A stretch of DNA of 20,868 nt from Deltaproteobacteria bacterium (GCA_019313505.1 JAFDBA010000074.1:1-20868), one strand, 5' to 3'; counted from the stretch's first letter, positions 1 through 7,338 are shown. Translations and numbers: made by a program. Notes: generated by a model from the sequence alone, not told the origin.

Positions 1-434
1 GATAAATACCGCATTCTTGATGGCGCCCACCGCTGGCATGCATACAAGGAGATCGGCGCAACCGAAATACCGGTTCACATTATAACGCTGGATGGTTTGG
101 ATCCCCTGCTCTATGCCGCTAAAAAAGCGATAGGCCCTCTCCAGTTAACTGAAGAAGAAGCGAGAACGACGGCCCGCCGGGCATATGAAAACAATCCCCG
201 GTTGACGTCTTTTTAGATCGGGTAGGCAATCGGTCGTTCAAGACAGGCAGTTGACGCGTATATAGCCGATTTAAGAGCGTCAACCGAGTTGGAAATGGAT
301 CTAAAGACTTTTCGTATGCACCGGCTTGGTCTGCCACAAGAAAGGATTGCAAATAGATTAAGTGTCCCGAAGAGGACTTTATCCGACCATTTAGCGAAAA
401 TGCCATCATTGGCAATTCCGCTAAATGCCGACTG

Positions 435-511
435 GCCTGCCCGCCATCGCTCTCGCCCAAAGGAGGCAGTCAGTGCCCCTCAAGGCTTTCGCTCAGGCGA
501 GGCGGGCGGGC
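435..511. repeat. GC-rich imperfect inverted repeat insert
   Basis: Arms 435-445 (GCCTGCCCGCC) and 501-511 (GGCGGGCGGGC) are complementary at 10 of 11 positions. They enclose a GC-rich stretch that contrasts with the flanking sequence. It interrupts the ParB-like remnant just where family resemblance ends. This fits a small non-coding inserted repeat, though a structured remnant of another kind is possible. Confidence 0.4.
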
Positions 512-523
512 GCGATTTCCAAA

Positions 524-556
524 ACACCCCTGCCAAAAAAACACCCCTGCCAAAAA
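524..556. repeat. Two-copy 17-bp tandem repeat
   Basis: ACACCCCTGCCAAAAAA at 524-540 is followed directly by ACACCCCTGCCAAAAA at 541-556. The second copy lacks only one A of the run. It lies in the degraded part of the ParB-like remnant and is probably a slippage product. Confidence 0.7.
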
Positions 557-566
557 TGAGACCCGG

Positions 567-746
567 GTGAATTCGATTTTAATCAATGATTACCTTCGGA
601 TTTTAGATCAAAGCGGCTGGCAGGAAACCCATATTTTTCAGGCGCCATTTTCTTCAGAGCGTTTTAAGGCAAATGTAGTATCCGCCATGCAAAAGAAAAA
701 AATAATCGGTGTAACCAGCAGATACGTCATCATTTCAAAGAGATGA
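567..746 (+). pseudogene. Short ORF, possible 3' fragment of a decayed DNA-methylase-like gene
   Basis: A frame from GTG 567 to TGA 746 encodes 59 residues (VNSILINDYLRILDQSGW..., ending VTSRYVIISKR). No ribosome binding site precedes the GTG, and the frame differs from the preceding remnant. The composition looks like real protein, and the ending resembles C-terminal tails of ParB-associated DNA methylases as I remember them, which I cannot verify here. The best guess is the surviving 3' end of the same decayed gene after an internal deletion. It could also be meaningless. Confidence 0.3.
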
Positions 747-769
747 ATTTATCAAGGTTTTAAAGAAGC

Positions 770-1150
770 TTATTTTTTCTGATACCATTTACCCCTTTGA
801 TCCTGGATCCATTGACCGGGCTTTACCTTTTTCGCAATTTGTGTTGCCCGCCGTTTTCCGACTAAATCAACAGTTGTTCCCTGCTGCTTTGCAATGGCGG
901 AATAGACTTTTTCGCGGTCGCTGTTTTCAGCATTAATCACACTTTTTTTTGCCTGGTTACCGCCTATAAATTCCAGGTATCCTATATTGTTTTCACCGAT
1001 GACACCCTCTGCTTTGAGTACTTTTAGAACAGGTAGGCGCTCTTTCATTCTTGCCTTAATTTTTTCAGATCCGGCAAAGGCCGAAGCACCGGTAATCAAT
1101 ATAATAGATAAAAAAAATGAAACCATTGTTATGAAAAGTTTTGTTCTCAT
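770..1150 (-). CDS. ydbL: YdbL-like periplasmic protein (DUF1318)
   Basis: A 126-aa protein with an N-terminal signal peptide (hydrophobic residues about 5-24, probable cleavage after ASAFA). The mature part shows the DUF1318 pattern: a charged helix, LKAEGVIGENNIGYLEF with the conserved GE..xGYL core, and an Ile/Val-rich C-terminal half. YdbL works with YdbH and the lipoprotein YnbE. In E. coli it is proposed to act as a chaperone that prevents YnbE self-assembly. The start is supported by AGGAGATT ahead of ATG 1150. It lies 36 bp after ynbE and is the last gene of the group, matching the E. coli order ydbH-ynbE-ydbL. The role here is inferred from family and synteny. Confidence 0.85.
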   Translation of the reverse strand: MRTKLFITMVSFFLSIILITGASAFAGSEKIKARMKERLPVLKVLKAEGVIGENNIGYLEFIGGNQAKKSVINAENSDREKVYSAIAKQQGTTVDLVGKRRATQIAKKVKPGQWIQDQRGKWYQKK

Positions 1151-1186
1151 ATCTTAATCTCCTGCTTTTTAATAAGAAAAAAGTTT

Positions 1187-1402
1187 TTATTTTTTCCCGG
1201 AAGGCGTTTCATCCGCCTGGTCTTTGGCGTCATCGATGTCGCCGAAGAAATCATCCAAAGCCTTATCCACCTTGATGTTAACGTCTATTGTGATATGGAT
1301 CGGCTTTATTTCCACCGGAGCGACTTCTACCTTATGCTGGGTACATGCCTGACCAACAAAAAGAAAAACCGCACATAATAAAACAGCCGCACTTTTTAAC
1401 AT
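1187..1402 (-). CDS. ynbE: YnbE-like outer-membrane lipoprotein
   Basis: A 71-aa protein with a lipoprotein signal peptide: a hydrophobic stretch and the lipobox VGQAC, with Cys20 as the lipidated residue. The mature chain (about 51 aa) has alternating hydrophobic and polar residues (KPIHITIDVNIKVDKALDDF), the short beta-prone segment characteristic of YnbE, which is thought to pair with the C-terminal edge of YdbH. The acidic tail is variable. An AAGGGGG ribosome binding site precedes ATG 1402. It sits 129 bp downstream of ydbH and 36 bp upstream of ydbL. The small size, lipobox and position together make the assignment good, although sequence identity at this length is weak evidence alone. 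Confidence 0.8.
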   Translation of the reverse strand: MLKSAAVLLCAVFLFVGQACTQHKVEVAPVEIKPIHITIDVNIKVDKALDDFFGDIDDAKDQADETPSGKK

Positions 1403-1465
1403 AACCCAACCCCCTTATTTTAACTCAATTGAGTTTTACAGTTATTTCTTAATTATAAATCTATC

Positions 1466-1490
1466 CTTTGTGTCTTTGTGCCTTGGTGGC
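1466..1490. repeat. Octamer-periodic repeat CTTTGTGT/CTTTGTGC/CTTGGTGG
   Basis: Three near-identical 8-bp units at 1466-1473, 1474-1481 and 1482-1489 lie between ydbH and ynbE. A second duplication, TTGTTCCGGT twice, lies at about 1512-1531. Similar 8-bp-periodic motifs are, as I recall, scattered between genes in several anaerobe genomes. The function is unknown. Confidence 0.5.
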
Positions 1491-1531
1491 AAATATTTTT
1501 TGGTTATGGCTTGTTCCGGTTTGTTCCGGTT

Positions 1532-4060
1532 TCATTGCATCATATCCAACAAATCCTTATAATGTAATATTTTATCCAGAGGAACCTTAAAATTTACATC
1601 GAGACTTATACCCTGAAAGATAGAACCTTTGCCCCCCGCTTCAACTTTTACAAATCCACCTATCTCTTTTTTATACACAAAGGGCAACGGTCGGGCAGGT
1701 TTGCCGTCGAACTGCAATCGCATTAATACGTTTTCTCCTTCTGTCATAAGATTTAGTTTTGTCCAGTCGTATTTATAATCTTTCAAAGCTTCCCTGGCAA
1801 GCTCTATTTGAGCATATTGAGGTGTATTGGTCGGGATACCTGCGGTAAGTATTTCTGTTCCTGTCAAACGAATGGTCCCCCCATCTCCTGGAGTGGAAAA
1901 TAGGAAACCGTCTTGAAAACGAATTTTACCGTTTTTAATTCTAATGGGAAGCCTCCCATTCACAGTTCCATTTCCTTTTGCATTTACTGCACCGAACTGT
2001 TCAAGAATCATTGCAAGTTTTAAGCGATCGCAATATAAAATCAGATTGTAATCTTTAATTTTAGGGGAAATTCGCATGGCCTGGGTATACACATTTCCGT
2101 CACACCAGCCAAAACCGCTCTTTTCAATTAATAATGACCCGGCGGGTTCTATTTGAAATTCGATTTTACCATCATGGATATTCAATCCACCAAAGGAAGC
2201 TTTGTCAAAATTAAATTCCTGCTTTGGCGCGCTGTGTATTTGGAACAAATCCGTTAAGAACAATGAAGTTTGAATTCCCTCCATGGCAGCGCCCTTTTCT
2301 TTGAGCATCAGGTTTGCGTTGTTTAAGTTTGCATTCAATGAACTTTTAATTCCCGTATCATCAAAAGTAAGATCACCGTTTAATCCGAATTCTCCATTAA
2401 AGGTTACACCTTTTGCCAAAGGGATAAATTGCTCCAGATTAATGTCAGACACGGTTTTATAATCTTTGAGCTCAAAATGAATCCCGGCCTCATAATCGTC
2501 GGAAGAAAACGTCCCGGCTTTTCCTGAAAAATTTAGCAACAGATCCGGAAGAAGACTGCTCATATGAACACCTTTGAAAACCAGGCCCAAACCTTTTTGC
2601 TGGATCGTTCCCGTAACAGAGCCAAGGTTCCGGTTTTTCCACCATAGCCTCTTTACGATATACGTTCCTTTTTTACCGGTGCTTTTAAAAGGCCATTTCA
2701 GGGGAATAATTCCACAGATTCCGTCAATCTTTGTTTGCAGCTTTGAATCCGTTATGCTGGTATCTTCGAATTTAAAAATGCTGCCAACATGCAAAGCACG
2801 ATCTTTTTCTTCCCAAAGTTTTCCTGTGAGTGAAACCATGGGTATTTTAATTTTTGCCGATGCCGTGGTTAAATCCGTATCCGGTGCTTTGAATTCAAAA
2901 GTTGCCAATTCTCGTCCCTTTTTCATTGAGTGACTGAGACGGGCGTTACCCTTCAGGGTTACCGAGGGTGCTTTTAGGGTTCCAAATGTTCCGGTCACGT
3001 TAACATCAGGTGCGACAACGGTATAAGTCGCAAAACCTGTTGCATATCCCCCGTTTCCGAAAACATTGAATGTAAGCGGGTTTGAACTAATACCCAAACC
3101 GTTGATTTTAAATTTGCAGTTTTTGGCGGTGCCGGATATTTTCCATTTTTCCCCTCCACTCCCCTTAATCTCAATCTTAAAGGGATGTTTTTCTTTTTGA
3201 GTGTTTTGCAAACTTCGTAGTTTTAAATTGTTATAAGCAATTTCGGTATTGATAAATTCACAGCAGGCGGATGCAGAAGATATCTTGAAAGGGCTGAATT
3301 GGAGAGATAATTCACCATTTATATCAGCTACTCCGGACAAATTCAGTCCCGGAATCAGATTTGCGAAATCGGCAAATTTTTTAAGATCAACGGAAGTTGT
3401 GTCAAATTCGAGAAGAACTTGTTTTTTTCTCGTATGAATATTCGCTGTAAAGACGATTTCCTGGCCCCGAGGATACAACCTCAAAATAGACTCTAATACA
3501 TCCCCATCCGATGTTCCATGATCTGTTTTCCCCGGGACAATTTCAAGTTCAATGGGAAGCCTTAAAGATGTTTCCTTGAATTCACGAGAAGCATCTGTTG
3601 AGGAAGGGACTGTTTTCCTTGATGATTGAAGTTGTGCTAATATGGGTTTCAAATCGAATTCACGGATTCTGAATTTTCCATTTTTATATTCGCAAAACAA
3701 TTCTATTCCGCTTAAAACCACTCTTTTTATCTTTTTTTCGTAAAGTCCTTTGGGTGAATAATCTATCTGCACTGACGCTATTGAAAGCACAGGATTCTTA
3801 CTATTACCGATTCGCACAGACCCTAAATCAGCTCCGAAAAAACCTATTCCGCGAACATCGCAGGCGTAGTCCCGAATCCCTGCTTGGTGAACTATTTCAG
3901 GAATTAATTTGGATTCTACATATGACGGGATATTAAAATATAGAAATGTCAGTGTGCAAAAAACAACAAGAATAACAAGGAGAAGAGAAAAAGCGAAACC
4001 TATTAATTTATGTTTCAAAGACATTTTTTTATTTTTAGGTTTTACAAGCGGATTAAACAT
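1532..4060 (-). CDS. ydbH: YdbH-like intermembrane phospholipid transport protein (AsmA/TamB-type)
   Basis: An 842-aa protein with one N-terminal membrane anchor (about residues 18-40). It is followed by a long chain dominated by alternating beta-strands typical of the AsmA/TamB/YdbH bridge proteins, which form a hydrophobic groove across the periplasm for glycerophospholipid movement to the outer membrane. The C-terminal third (from GNGTVNGRLPIRIKNGKIRF to VKVEAGGKGSIFQGISLDVN) has the YdbH C-terminal domain look. The length is close to the roughly 880 aa of E. coli YdbH. ATG 4060 overlaps the end of the YchF-like gene by 8 bp and has no strong ribosome binding site, so translational coupling is likely; an internal ATG at 4024 just before the anchor is an alternative. 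ynbE and ydbL follow, which strongly supports the assignment. Confidence 0.85.
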   Translation of the reverse strand: MFNPLVKPKNKKMSLKHKLIGFAFSLLLVILVVFCTLTFLYFNIPSYVESKLIPEIVHQAGIRDYACDVRGIGFFGADLGSVRIGNSKNPVLSIASVQIDYSPKGLYEKKIKRVVLSGIELFCEYKNGKFRIREFDLKPILAQLQSSRKTVPSSTDASREFKETSLRLPIELEIVPGKTDHGTSDGDVLESILRLYPRGQEIVFTANIHTRKKQVLLEFDTTSVDLKKFADFANLIPGLNLSGVADINGELSLQFSPFKISSASACCEFINTEIAYNNLKLRSLQNTQKEKHPFKIEIKGSGGEKWKISGTAKNCKFKINGLGISSNPLTFNVFGNGGYATGFATYTVVAPDVNVTGTFGTLKAPSVTLKGNARLSHSMKKGRELATFEFKAPDTDLTTASAKIKIPMVSLTGKLWEEKDRALHVGSIFKFEDTSITDSKLQTKIDGICGIIPLKWPFKSTGKKGTYIVKRLWWKNRNLGSVTGTIQQKGLGLVFKGVHMSSLLPDLLLNFSGKAGTFSSDDYEAGIHFELKDYKTVSDINLEQFIPLAKGVTFNGEFGLNGDLTFDDTGIKSSLNANLNNANLMLKEKGAAMEGIQTSLFLTDLFQIHSAPKQEFNFDKASFGGLNIHDGKIEFQIEPAGSLLIEKSGFGWCDGNVYTQAMRISPKIKDYNLILYCDRLKLAMILEQFGAVNAKGNGTVNGRLPIRIKNGKIRFQDGFLFSTPGDGGTIRLTGTEILTAGIPTNTPQYAQIELAREALKDYKYDWTKLNLMTEGENVLMRLQFDGKPARPLPFVYKKEIGGFVKVEAGGKGSIFQGISLDVNFKVPLDKILHYKDLLDMMQ

Positions 4061-5075
4061 TGAAACGGAATGTTATGATATCTCCATCCTGAACTTCGTA
4101 AGTTTTTCCCTCAAGTCTTACACTTCCCTTCTTTCTGGCTTCATGATAGGTGCCGGCATCCATAAGGTCTTCATAGGAAACCACCTCTGCACGTATGAAC
4201 CCTTTTTGCATATCTGTATGGATCATCCCCGCCGCGTCAACGGCTTGGGTCTCTTTTTTTATGGTCCAGGCTTTTACTTCATCGTTAACCACGGTAAAAA
4301 AAGAAACAAGGCCAAACAGTTCATAGGATTGTTTGATGACTCTGTCCATGGCAGATGCTGTAATATTGAATTCAGATAAAAATTCCTCTGCTTCTTCAAC
4401 GGACATCTGGGCAAGTTCCTGTTCGAGTTTACCCCTTATAACCGTGCAATCCTCCCTGGACGTCAAATCTCCTGCTTCAGGAATCGTGTCATCCTCATCT
4501 TCATTATTAAACATAACCAGCATGGGTTTTGCGGATAAGAAAGCATAGCCCCTTAACTGATTGGCAGATACAAGATCCAGGCATTTTCTTAAAGGCGTCT
4601 CGTTTTCAAGATTTTCAAGGCATTGGTTTAAAAGAGAAACTTCCTGAGGAGACGTCTTCTTGTCCCGTTTTCTGTGCAGTTCGTTATTTTCCAGCTTTTT
4701 TTCAACCACAACAAGATCAGCGAATATCAGTTCCTGGTTCATGGCTTGAAAATCATGGTATGGTTTCGGTTTTTCAAAACCGTAGACACCGAAATTTCGG
4801 ATCACATGAATCAAAGCGTCACAGTCTCTTACCTGATTCCAAATTTTCTGATCTCTTTTTTGTCGCATCATACCCGGAAGGAAATATTCTACCTGGGCAT
4901 AAATAGTTCTTTTGGGTTTATACATTTTGCTTAATACAGCTACACGTTTGTCCGGAACTTGGATTGTACCGATACGATTTTCTCCCTTATGGCCTTCAGG
5001 AAGAATGCTTTGCGTTAATGCTTCAAATATCGTCGATTTCCCCGATCCGGGAAGACCTATAATTCCTAATTTCAT
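4053..5075 (-). CDS. YchF/Obg-family P-loop protein, divergent paralogue
   Basis: A 340-aa protein. Residues 7-15 are a P-loop (GLPGSGKST). The C-terminal TGS-type domain (about 255-340) is very YchF-like, with VKAWTIKK, AAGMIHTDMQKGFIRAEVVS and the end GDIITFRFNV. The central part is diverged. Where YchF has a D-x-A-G-L switch motif there is YFLPGMMR (64-71), and the base-recognition N-x-x-E motif appears only as NNEDED (190-195). The usual Obg/YchF coiled-coil insert seems reduced to a charged segment (about 125-160). YchF proteins bind ATP and ribosomes; this copy may have lost normal hydrolysis, so it is better called a YchF-like paralogue. The start is supported by AGGAGC upstream. It overlaps ydbH by 8 bp and follows the cupin gene by 65 bp. 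Confidence 0.85.
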   Translation of the reverse strand: MKLGIIGLPGSGKSTIFEALTQSILPEGHKGENRIGTIQVPDKRVAVLSKMYKPKRTIYAQVEYFLPGMMRQKRDQKIWNQVRDCDALIHVIRNFGVYGFEKPKPYHDFQAMNQELIFADLVVVEKKLENNELHRKRDKKTSPQEVSLLNQCLENLENETPLRKCLDLVSANQLRGYAFLSAKPMLVMFNNEDEDDTIPEAGDLTSREDCTVIRGKLEQELAQMSVEEAEEFLSEFNITASAMDRVIKQSYELFGLVSFFTVVNDEVKAWTIKKETQAVDAAGMIHTDMQKGFIRAEVVSYEDLMDAGTYHEARKKGSVRLEGKTYEVQDGDIITFRFNV

Positions 5076-5140
5076 ATTATAGATGCTCCTACTTTGAGAC
5101 CTTTAAATCAATGGGACAGCAACAGGCTAAATTGATATTT

Positions 5141-5410
5141 TTATTTAAAGTTGTAATGCTTTTTTACCGGTGCCTTAATATCCCAGATACAGGACAAACC
5201 TTTTGGGAATGTAACAAAATCGCCCTTCCCGAATTCCACTTTCTCTCCATCTTTTGTTTCAACAATAACTTTGCCTTCCAATAGGTAGCATTCTTCAGTA
5301 CTGTCATAATGCCAGTCGAAGCGAGAAATTTCTTTTTCCCATATGGGCCAGGATAAAACATCTCTTTTTTCAAGATCCTTATCTGTTGGTTTCTTGGTCT
5401 CGATTTTCAT
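5141..5410 (-). CDS. Small cupin-domain protein (DUF861/EutQ-like)
   Basis: An 89-aa single-domain cupin. The signature strands are visible: FDWHYDSTEECYLLEGKVIV (cupin motif 1, with His and the paired Glu residues at about 36-43) and the glycine-rich turn GKGDFVTFPKGLSCIWDI (motif 2), ending in a beta strand. The reaction cannot be deduced. Proteins of this size are usually small-molecule or metal-binding accessory proteins, and the metal ligands are incomplete as in many DUF861 members. AAGGAG lies 6-7 bp ahead of ATG 5410. It is probably the first gene of the minus-strand group, 65 bp upstream of the YchF-like gene, and divergent from the amidohydrolase across an AT-rich control region. 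Confidence 0.8.
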   Translation of the reverse strand: MKIETKKPTDKDLEKRDVLSWPIWEKEISRFDWHYDSTEECYLLEGKVIVETKDGEKVEFGKGDFVTFPKGLSCIWDIKAPVKKHYNFK

Positions 5411-5490
5411 ATTCTTCTCCTTTCAATCAATCAACATGCTAATAAGCCCGTCAAATTTTTAGGTCCTTGAGCGGTTTTGAATTTTTACGA

Positions 5491-5573
5491 GTTTATCATA
5501 TTTCAGTTGATAAAAACATATAATTTGATATTTTATCAAAATAGCCTGATAATAGAAAAATATCAAAAGTTAT
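5491..5573. promoter_or_regulatory. Cluster of TTGATA/TATCAA palindromic sites, candidate operator
   Basis: The divergent intergenic region between the cupin and amidohydrolase genes contains TTTGATA-TTT-TATCAAA (5524-5540), a perfect inverted repeat. TTGATAAAA at 5507-5515 is the reverse complement of TTTTATCAA at 5531-5539. Further TGATA/TATCA elements lie at about 5494, 5548 and 5566. Repeated half-sites in a divergent promoter region suggest a repressor or activator binding region. Because the sequence is very AT-rich, chance contributes. Confidence 0.35.
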
Positions 5574-5613
5574 AGTGGTTGTTGAAAATCATTTAGAATA
5601 AAGGTGGATAAAA

Positions 5614-6453
5614 ATGATCATAGATTTCCATACGCATATTTTCCCCAAAGACATATGTGAAAACAGGAAAAAATATTTTCCGAATGAATCTGCGTTCGAG
5701 CTTCTGTACAGCTCACCGGGATCAAAACTTGTGGGTGCAAAAGAGATAATAGCTTCAATGGATGAACAAGATATCGACAAATCGGTCGTGTTTGGTTTTC
5801 CATGGAAAACCAAGGAAACATTTCAAGCACAAAACGACTACATCATGGAAGTAGTGGCGAGATACCCTGGACGGCTTATCGGTTTGTGCTGTTTCGATCC
5901 GTTTAGCAAGGAAGCTGTTCCGGAAGCTGTGCGTTGTATGGAAGGGGGGCTTTCAGGAATCGGAGAAATAGCTTTCTATGAATCCGGCATTGATGATACC
6001 GCCCTGGACAGACTGGCCCCTTTGATGGCAATCTGCCATGACAAGGACTTGCCGTTTTTGATCCACACCAATGAGCCAGTGGGACACATCTATCCCGGCA
6101 AAACGCCGAATACTATGAAACAAATTTACAACCTGATCAAAAGATTTCCGGAAAATAAAATCGTTCTGGCCCACTGGGGAGGCGGAATCTTCTTTTTCAA
6201 TCTTTTAAAAAAGGATGTAAAAGAAAGCTTTAAAAATGTATATTTTGATACCGCTGCATCCCCTTTTCTTTATGATACTCAGATATACAGGTATGCAAAA
6301 GAAATTGCCGGCCTTGACAAAATTTTATTTGGCAGTGACTTTCCGCTTTTAAAGCCCACAAGATATTTCAAGGAGCTCGAAAAAACCGGGCTGTCAAAAA
6401 ATCAGATTGAATCTATTTGCGGTCGAAACGCTGCAAGGTTGCTTAAGCTTTAA
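5614..6453 (+). CDS. Amidohydrolase-2-family metal-dependent hydrolase
   Basis: A 279-aa TIM-barrel hydrolase of the amidohydrolase_2 (PF04909) type. Metal-ligand candidates occur in the expected order: DFHTH near the N-terminus (His6, His8), Glu118 in GIGEIAFYE, His151 in LIHTNEPVGH, His187 in LAHWGGG and Asp242 in LFGSDFPLL. The family includes decarboxylases and hydrolases acting on aromatic or carboxylated substrates; the substrate here cannot be told. The length is normal. AAGGTGG precedes ATG 5614. It stands alone on the plus strand, divergent from the cupin gene, and is followed by a 340-bp gap. The 14-bp inverted repeats bracketing it may be chance or may mark a mobile unit. Confidence 0.85.
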   Translation: MIIDFHTHIFPKDICENRKKYFPNESAFELLYSSPGSKLVGAKEIIASMDEQDIDKSVVFGFPWKTKETFQAQNDYIMEVVARYPGRLIGLCCFDPFSKEAVPEAVRCMEGGLSGIGEIAFYESGIDDTALDRLAPLMAICHDKDLPFLIHTNEPVGHIYPGKTPNTMKQIYNLIKRFPENKIVLAHWGGGIFFFNLLKKDVKESFKNVYFDTAASPFLYDTQIYRYAKEIAGLDKILFGSDFPLLKPTRYFKELEKTGLSKNQIESICGRNAARLLKL

Positions 6454-6793
6454 TAAACTCGTAAAATGTTCGTATCAGTGTAGTCCTTTCAAAAAAGACT
6501 GTTACCATAATATATTGAACTTCAGATATAAAATAACTTCTCAATAAATTATAGAGCCGACTGGTGATAAAAGATAATTTTTCCCCTTGCCGCGGTGTGA
6601 TGAGCAGGACAAATCACCTTGAGCTGCTAAATCAGTATTTCAACAATTATCTCAATATATTGTGGTGTCTTTTTACTTGACACACAAGACGCTTTGTTTT
6701 ATACAGGTATTGGGAAAAATGTTTTAATATTTAAAAGGCTTAAATAAATACAATTATATTATACTGTTAGCATATAGATTAAGGAAAGAATAG
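6454..6793. other. 340-bp intergenic region with one promoter, no gene seen
   Basis: No convincing ORF or known RNA family is visible. It begins with the right arm of the inverted repeat. In the middle is a weakly self-complementary segment (about 6594-6632, with GGTG..CACC and AGCAG..CTGCT pairings). It ends with a good sigma70-like promoter at 6677-6705. A small RNA in the middle cannot be excluded from sequence alone. Confidence 0.5.
6677..6705 (+). promoter_or_regulatory. Sigma70-like promoter for the microprotein/acuB group
   Basis: The -35 box is TTGACA (6677-6682) with a perfect consensus match, the spacer is exactly 17 bp, and the -10 box is TATACA (6700-6705). Transcription would start near 6712, giving an untranslated leader of about 80 nt before the 50-aa ORF at 6794. 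Confidence 0.6.
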
Positions 6794-6946
6794 ATGGACA
6801 AAACATTTATAAAATGCCCTGAAGATCCGAAAATGCAATATTATCGTGAAGTTTGCACGGAAATTTTTCGGAAAGGGGACATGCGCAATTGGTGTAAGAA
6901 CTGTGAGGTTTTTCAGAACCAGGAAAAGGCCGATGGAGAGACTTAA
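6794..6946 (+). CDS. Cys-rich microprotein, 50 aa
   Basis: A small ORF from ATG 6794 to TAA 6946, preceded by an AAGGAAAG ribosome binding site and a good promoter. The protein begins MDKTFIKCPEDPKM and has four cysteines: Cys8, Cys21, and the pair Cys34-x2-Cys37 (NWCKNCEVF). This spacing is compatible with a small zinc- or iron-binding knuckle. I do not recognise a named family. It lies 125 bp upstream of a second Cys-rich small gene and appears co-oriented with the acuB-like gene. Reality is supported by promoter, RBS, stop placement and cysteine pairing, not by known homology. Confidence 0.6.
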   Translation: MDKTFIKCPEDPKMQYYREVCTEIFRKGDMRNWCKNCEVFQNQEKADGET

Positions 6947-7071
6947 TAATTCTCACGTTATCGTTATATCAAGTTTGATGAGTTTTACAGACAGGCTGGT
7001 AAATTATATGTAGCCAAGCTTTACAGGGAATGGTTTTTCATAATAATATTAGCATAATAGAGGAGGGTATT

Positions 7072-7260
7072 ATGATTTCTTCTCCATGTGCAACTTGTCA
7101 AAAGAAAAGTCGACCTAAAGAAAAATGTGCGAAAGATTGTGAAATATTGCAGGCTATACAATATCACCAGGTTTTATATGAACAAGAGAATGTTTCCCAT
7201 GCGATAGATTATGCTGAAGAAGGACGATTTTGCTTAAACAACATTGAACTGTATAAATAG
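7072..7260 (+). CDS. Cys-rich microprotein, 62 aa
   Basis: Translation most likely starts at ATG 7072, because AGGAGG lies at 7061-7066 with a 5-bp spacer. An upstream in-frame ATG at 7030 adds 14 residues but has no such site. The protein carries Cys6-x2-Cys9, Cys19-x3-Cys23 in a lysine-rich N-terminal half (ISSPCATCQKKSRPKEKC) and another Cys near residue 46, followed by an acidic/aromatic tail. The first four cysteines could form a zinc-ribbon-like site. No family is recognised. It ends 78 bp before the acuB-like start and is probably in the same transcript. Confidence 0.65.
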   Translation: MISSPCATCQKKSRPKEKCAKDCEILQAIQYHQVLYEQENVSHAIDYAEEGRFCLNNIELYK

Positions 7261-7338
7261 TTGTTTTTGCTTGCTGCACTTAAAACTGGTATAATTTTTC
7301 TGTTAAGGTGTTTTTATCACGCAAAGGAGGTGGCCTCT

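Larger units (their letters stand above)
1..570 (+). pseudogene. ParB-like nuclease/HTH protein, decayed remnant (5' end outside window)
   Basis: Frame 1 opens mid-gene and reads DKYRILDGAHRWHAYKEIGA, the DGxHRxxA core typical of ParB/sulfiredoxin-fold N-terminal domains. It stops at TAG 214-216 and again at TAG 223-225. Beyond these the same frame continues as a coherent helix-turn-helix region (AIGRSRQAVDAYIADLRAS, then LGLPQERIANRLSVPKRTL), as found in the second domain of ParB-like proteins. Reading through both ambers gives one continuous family-like protein, so I infer two nonsense changes in one ancestral gene. After about position 434 the frame enters GC-rich repeat sequence with no family resemblance and ends at 568-570. 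ParB-like domains of this type are often fused to DNA methylases, so a plasmid- or phage-derived origin is plausible but unproven. Confidence 0.6.
5483..6466. repeat. 14-bp inverted repeats flanking the amidohydrolase gene
   Basis: TTTTACGAGTTTAT at 5483-5496 and its exact reverse complement ATAAACTCGTAAAA at 6453-6466 bracket the amidohydrolase gene; the second copy begins at the last base of its TAA stop. A related 9-bp core (CTCGTAAAA) recurs at 20069-20077. One 14-bp match is not statistically remarkable for a window this long, so the placement is the only reason to note it. Confidence 0.45.

Noticed and set aside
214..225. Reading the two TAG codons of the ParB-like gene as pyrrolysine
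   Set aside because: The protein family has no Pyl role, the ambers lie three codons apart, and the remainder of the gene is visibly degraded. Nonsense mutation is simpler.
3909..4379. 156-aa plus-strand ORF across the ydbH/ychF junction
   Set aside because: It is antisense to two well-supported genes, lacks a ribosome site and has a biased composition. It is a shadow of coding on the other strand.
7261..7338. Upstream extension of the AcuB-like protein from a TTG at 7261
   Set aside because: The 26 extra residues are hydrophobic and not CBS-like, and a strong AAAGGAGG lies directly before ATG 7339.
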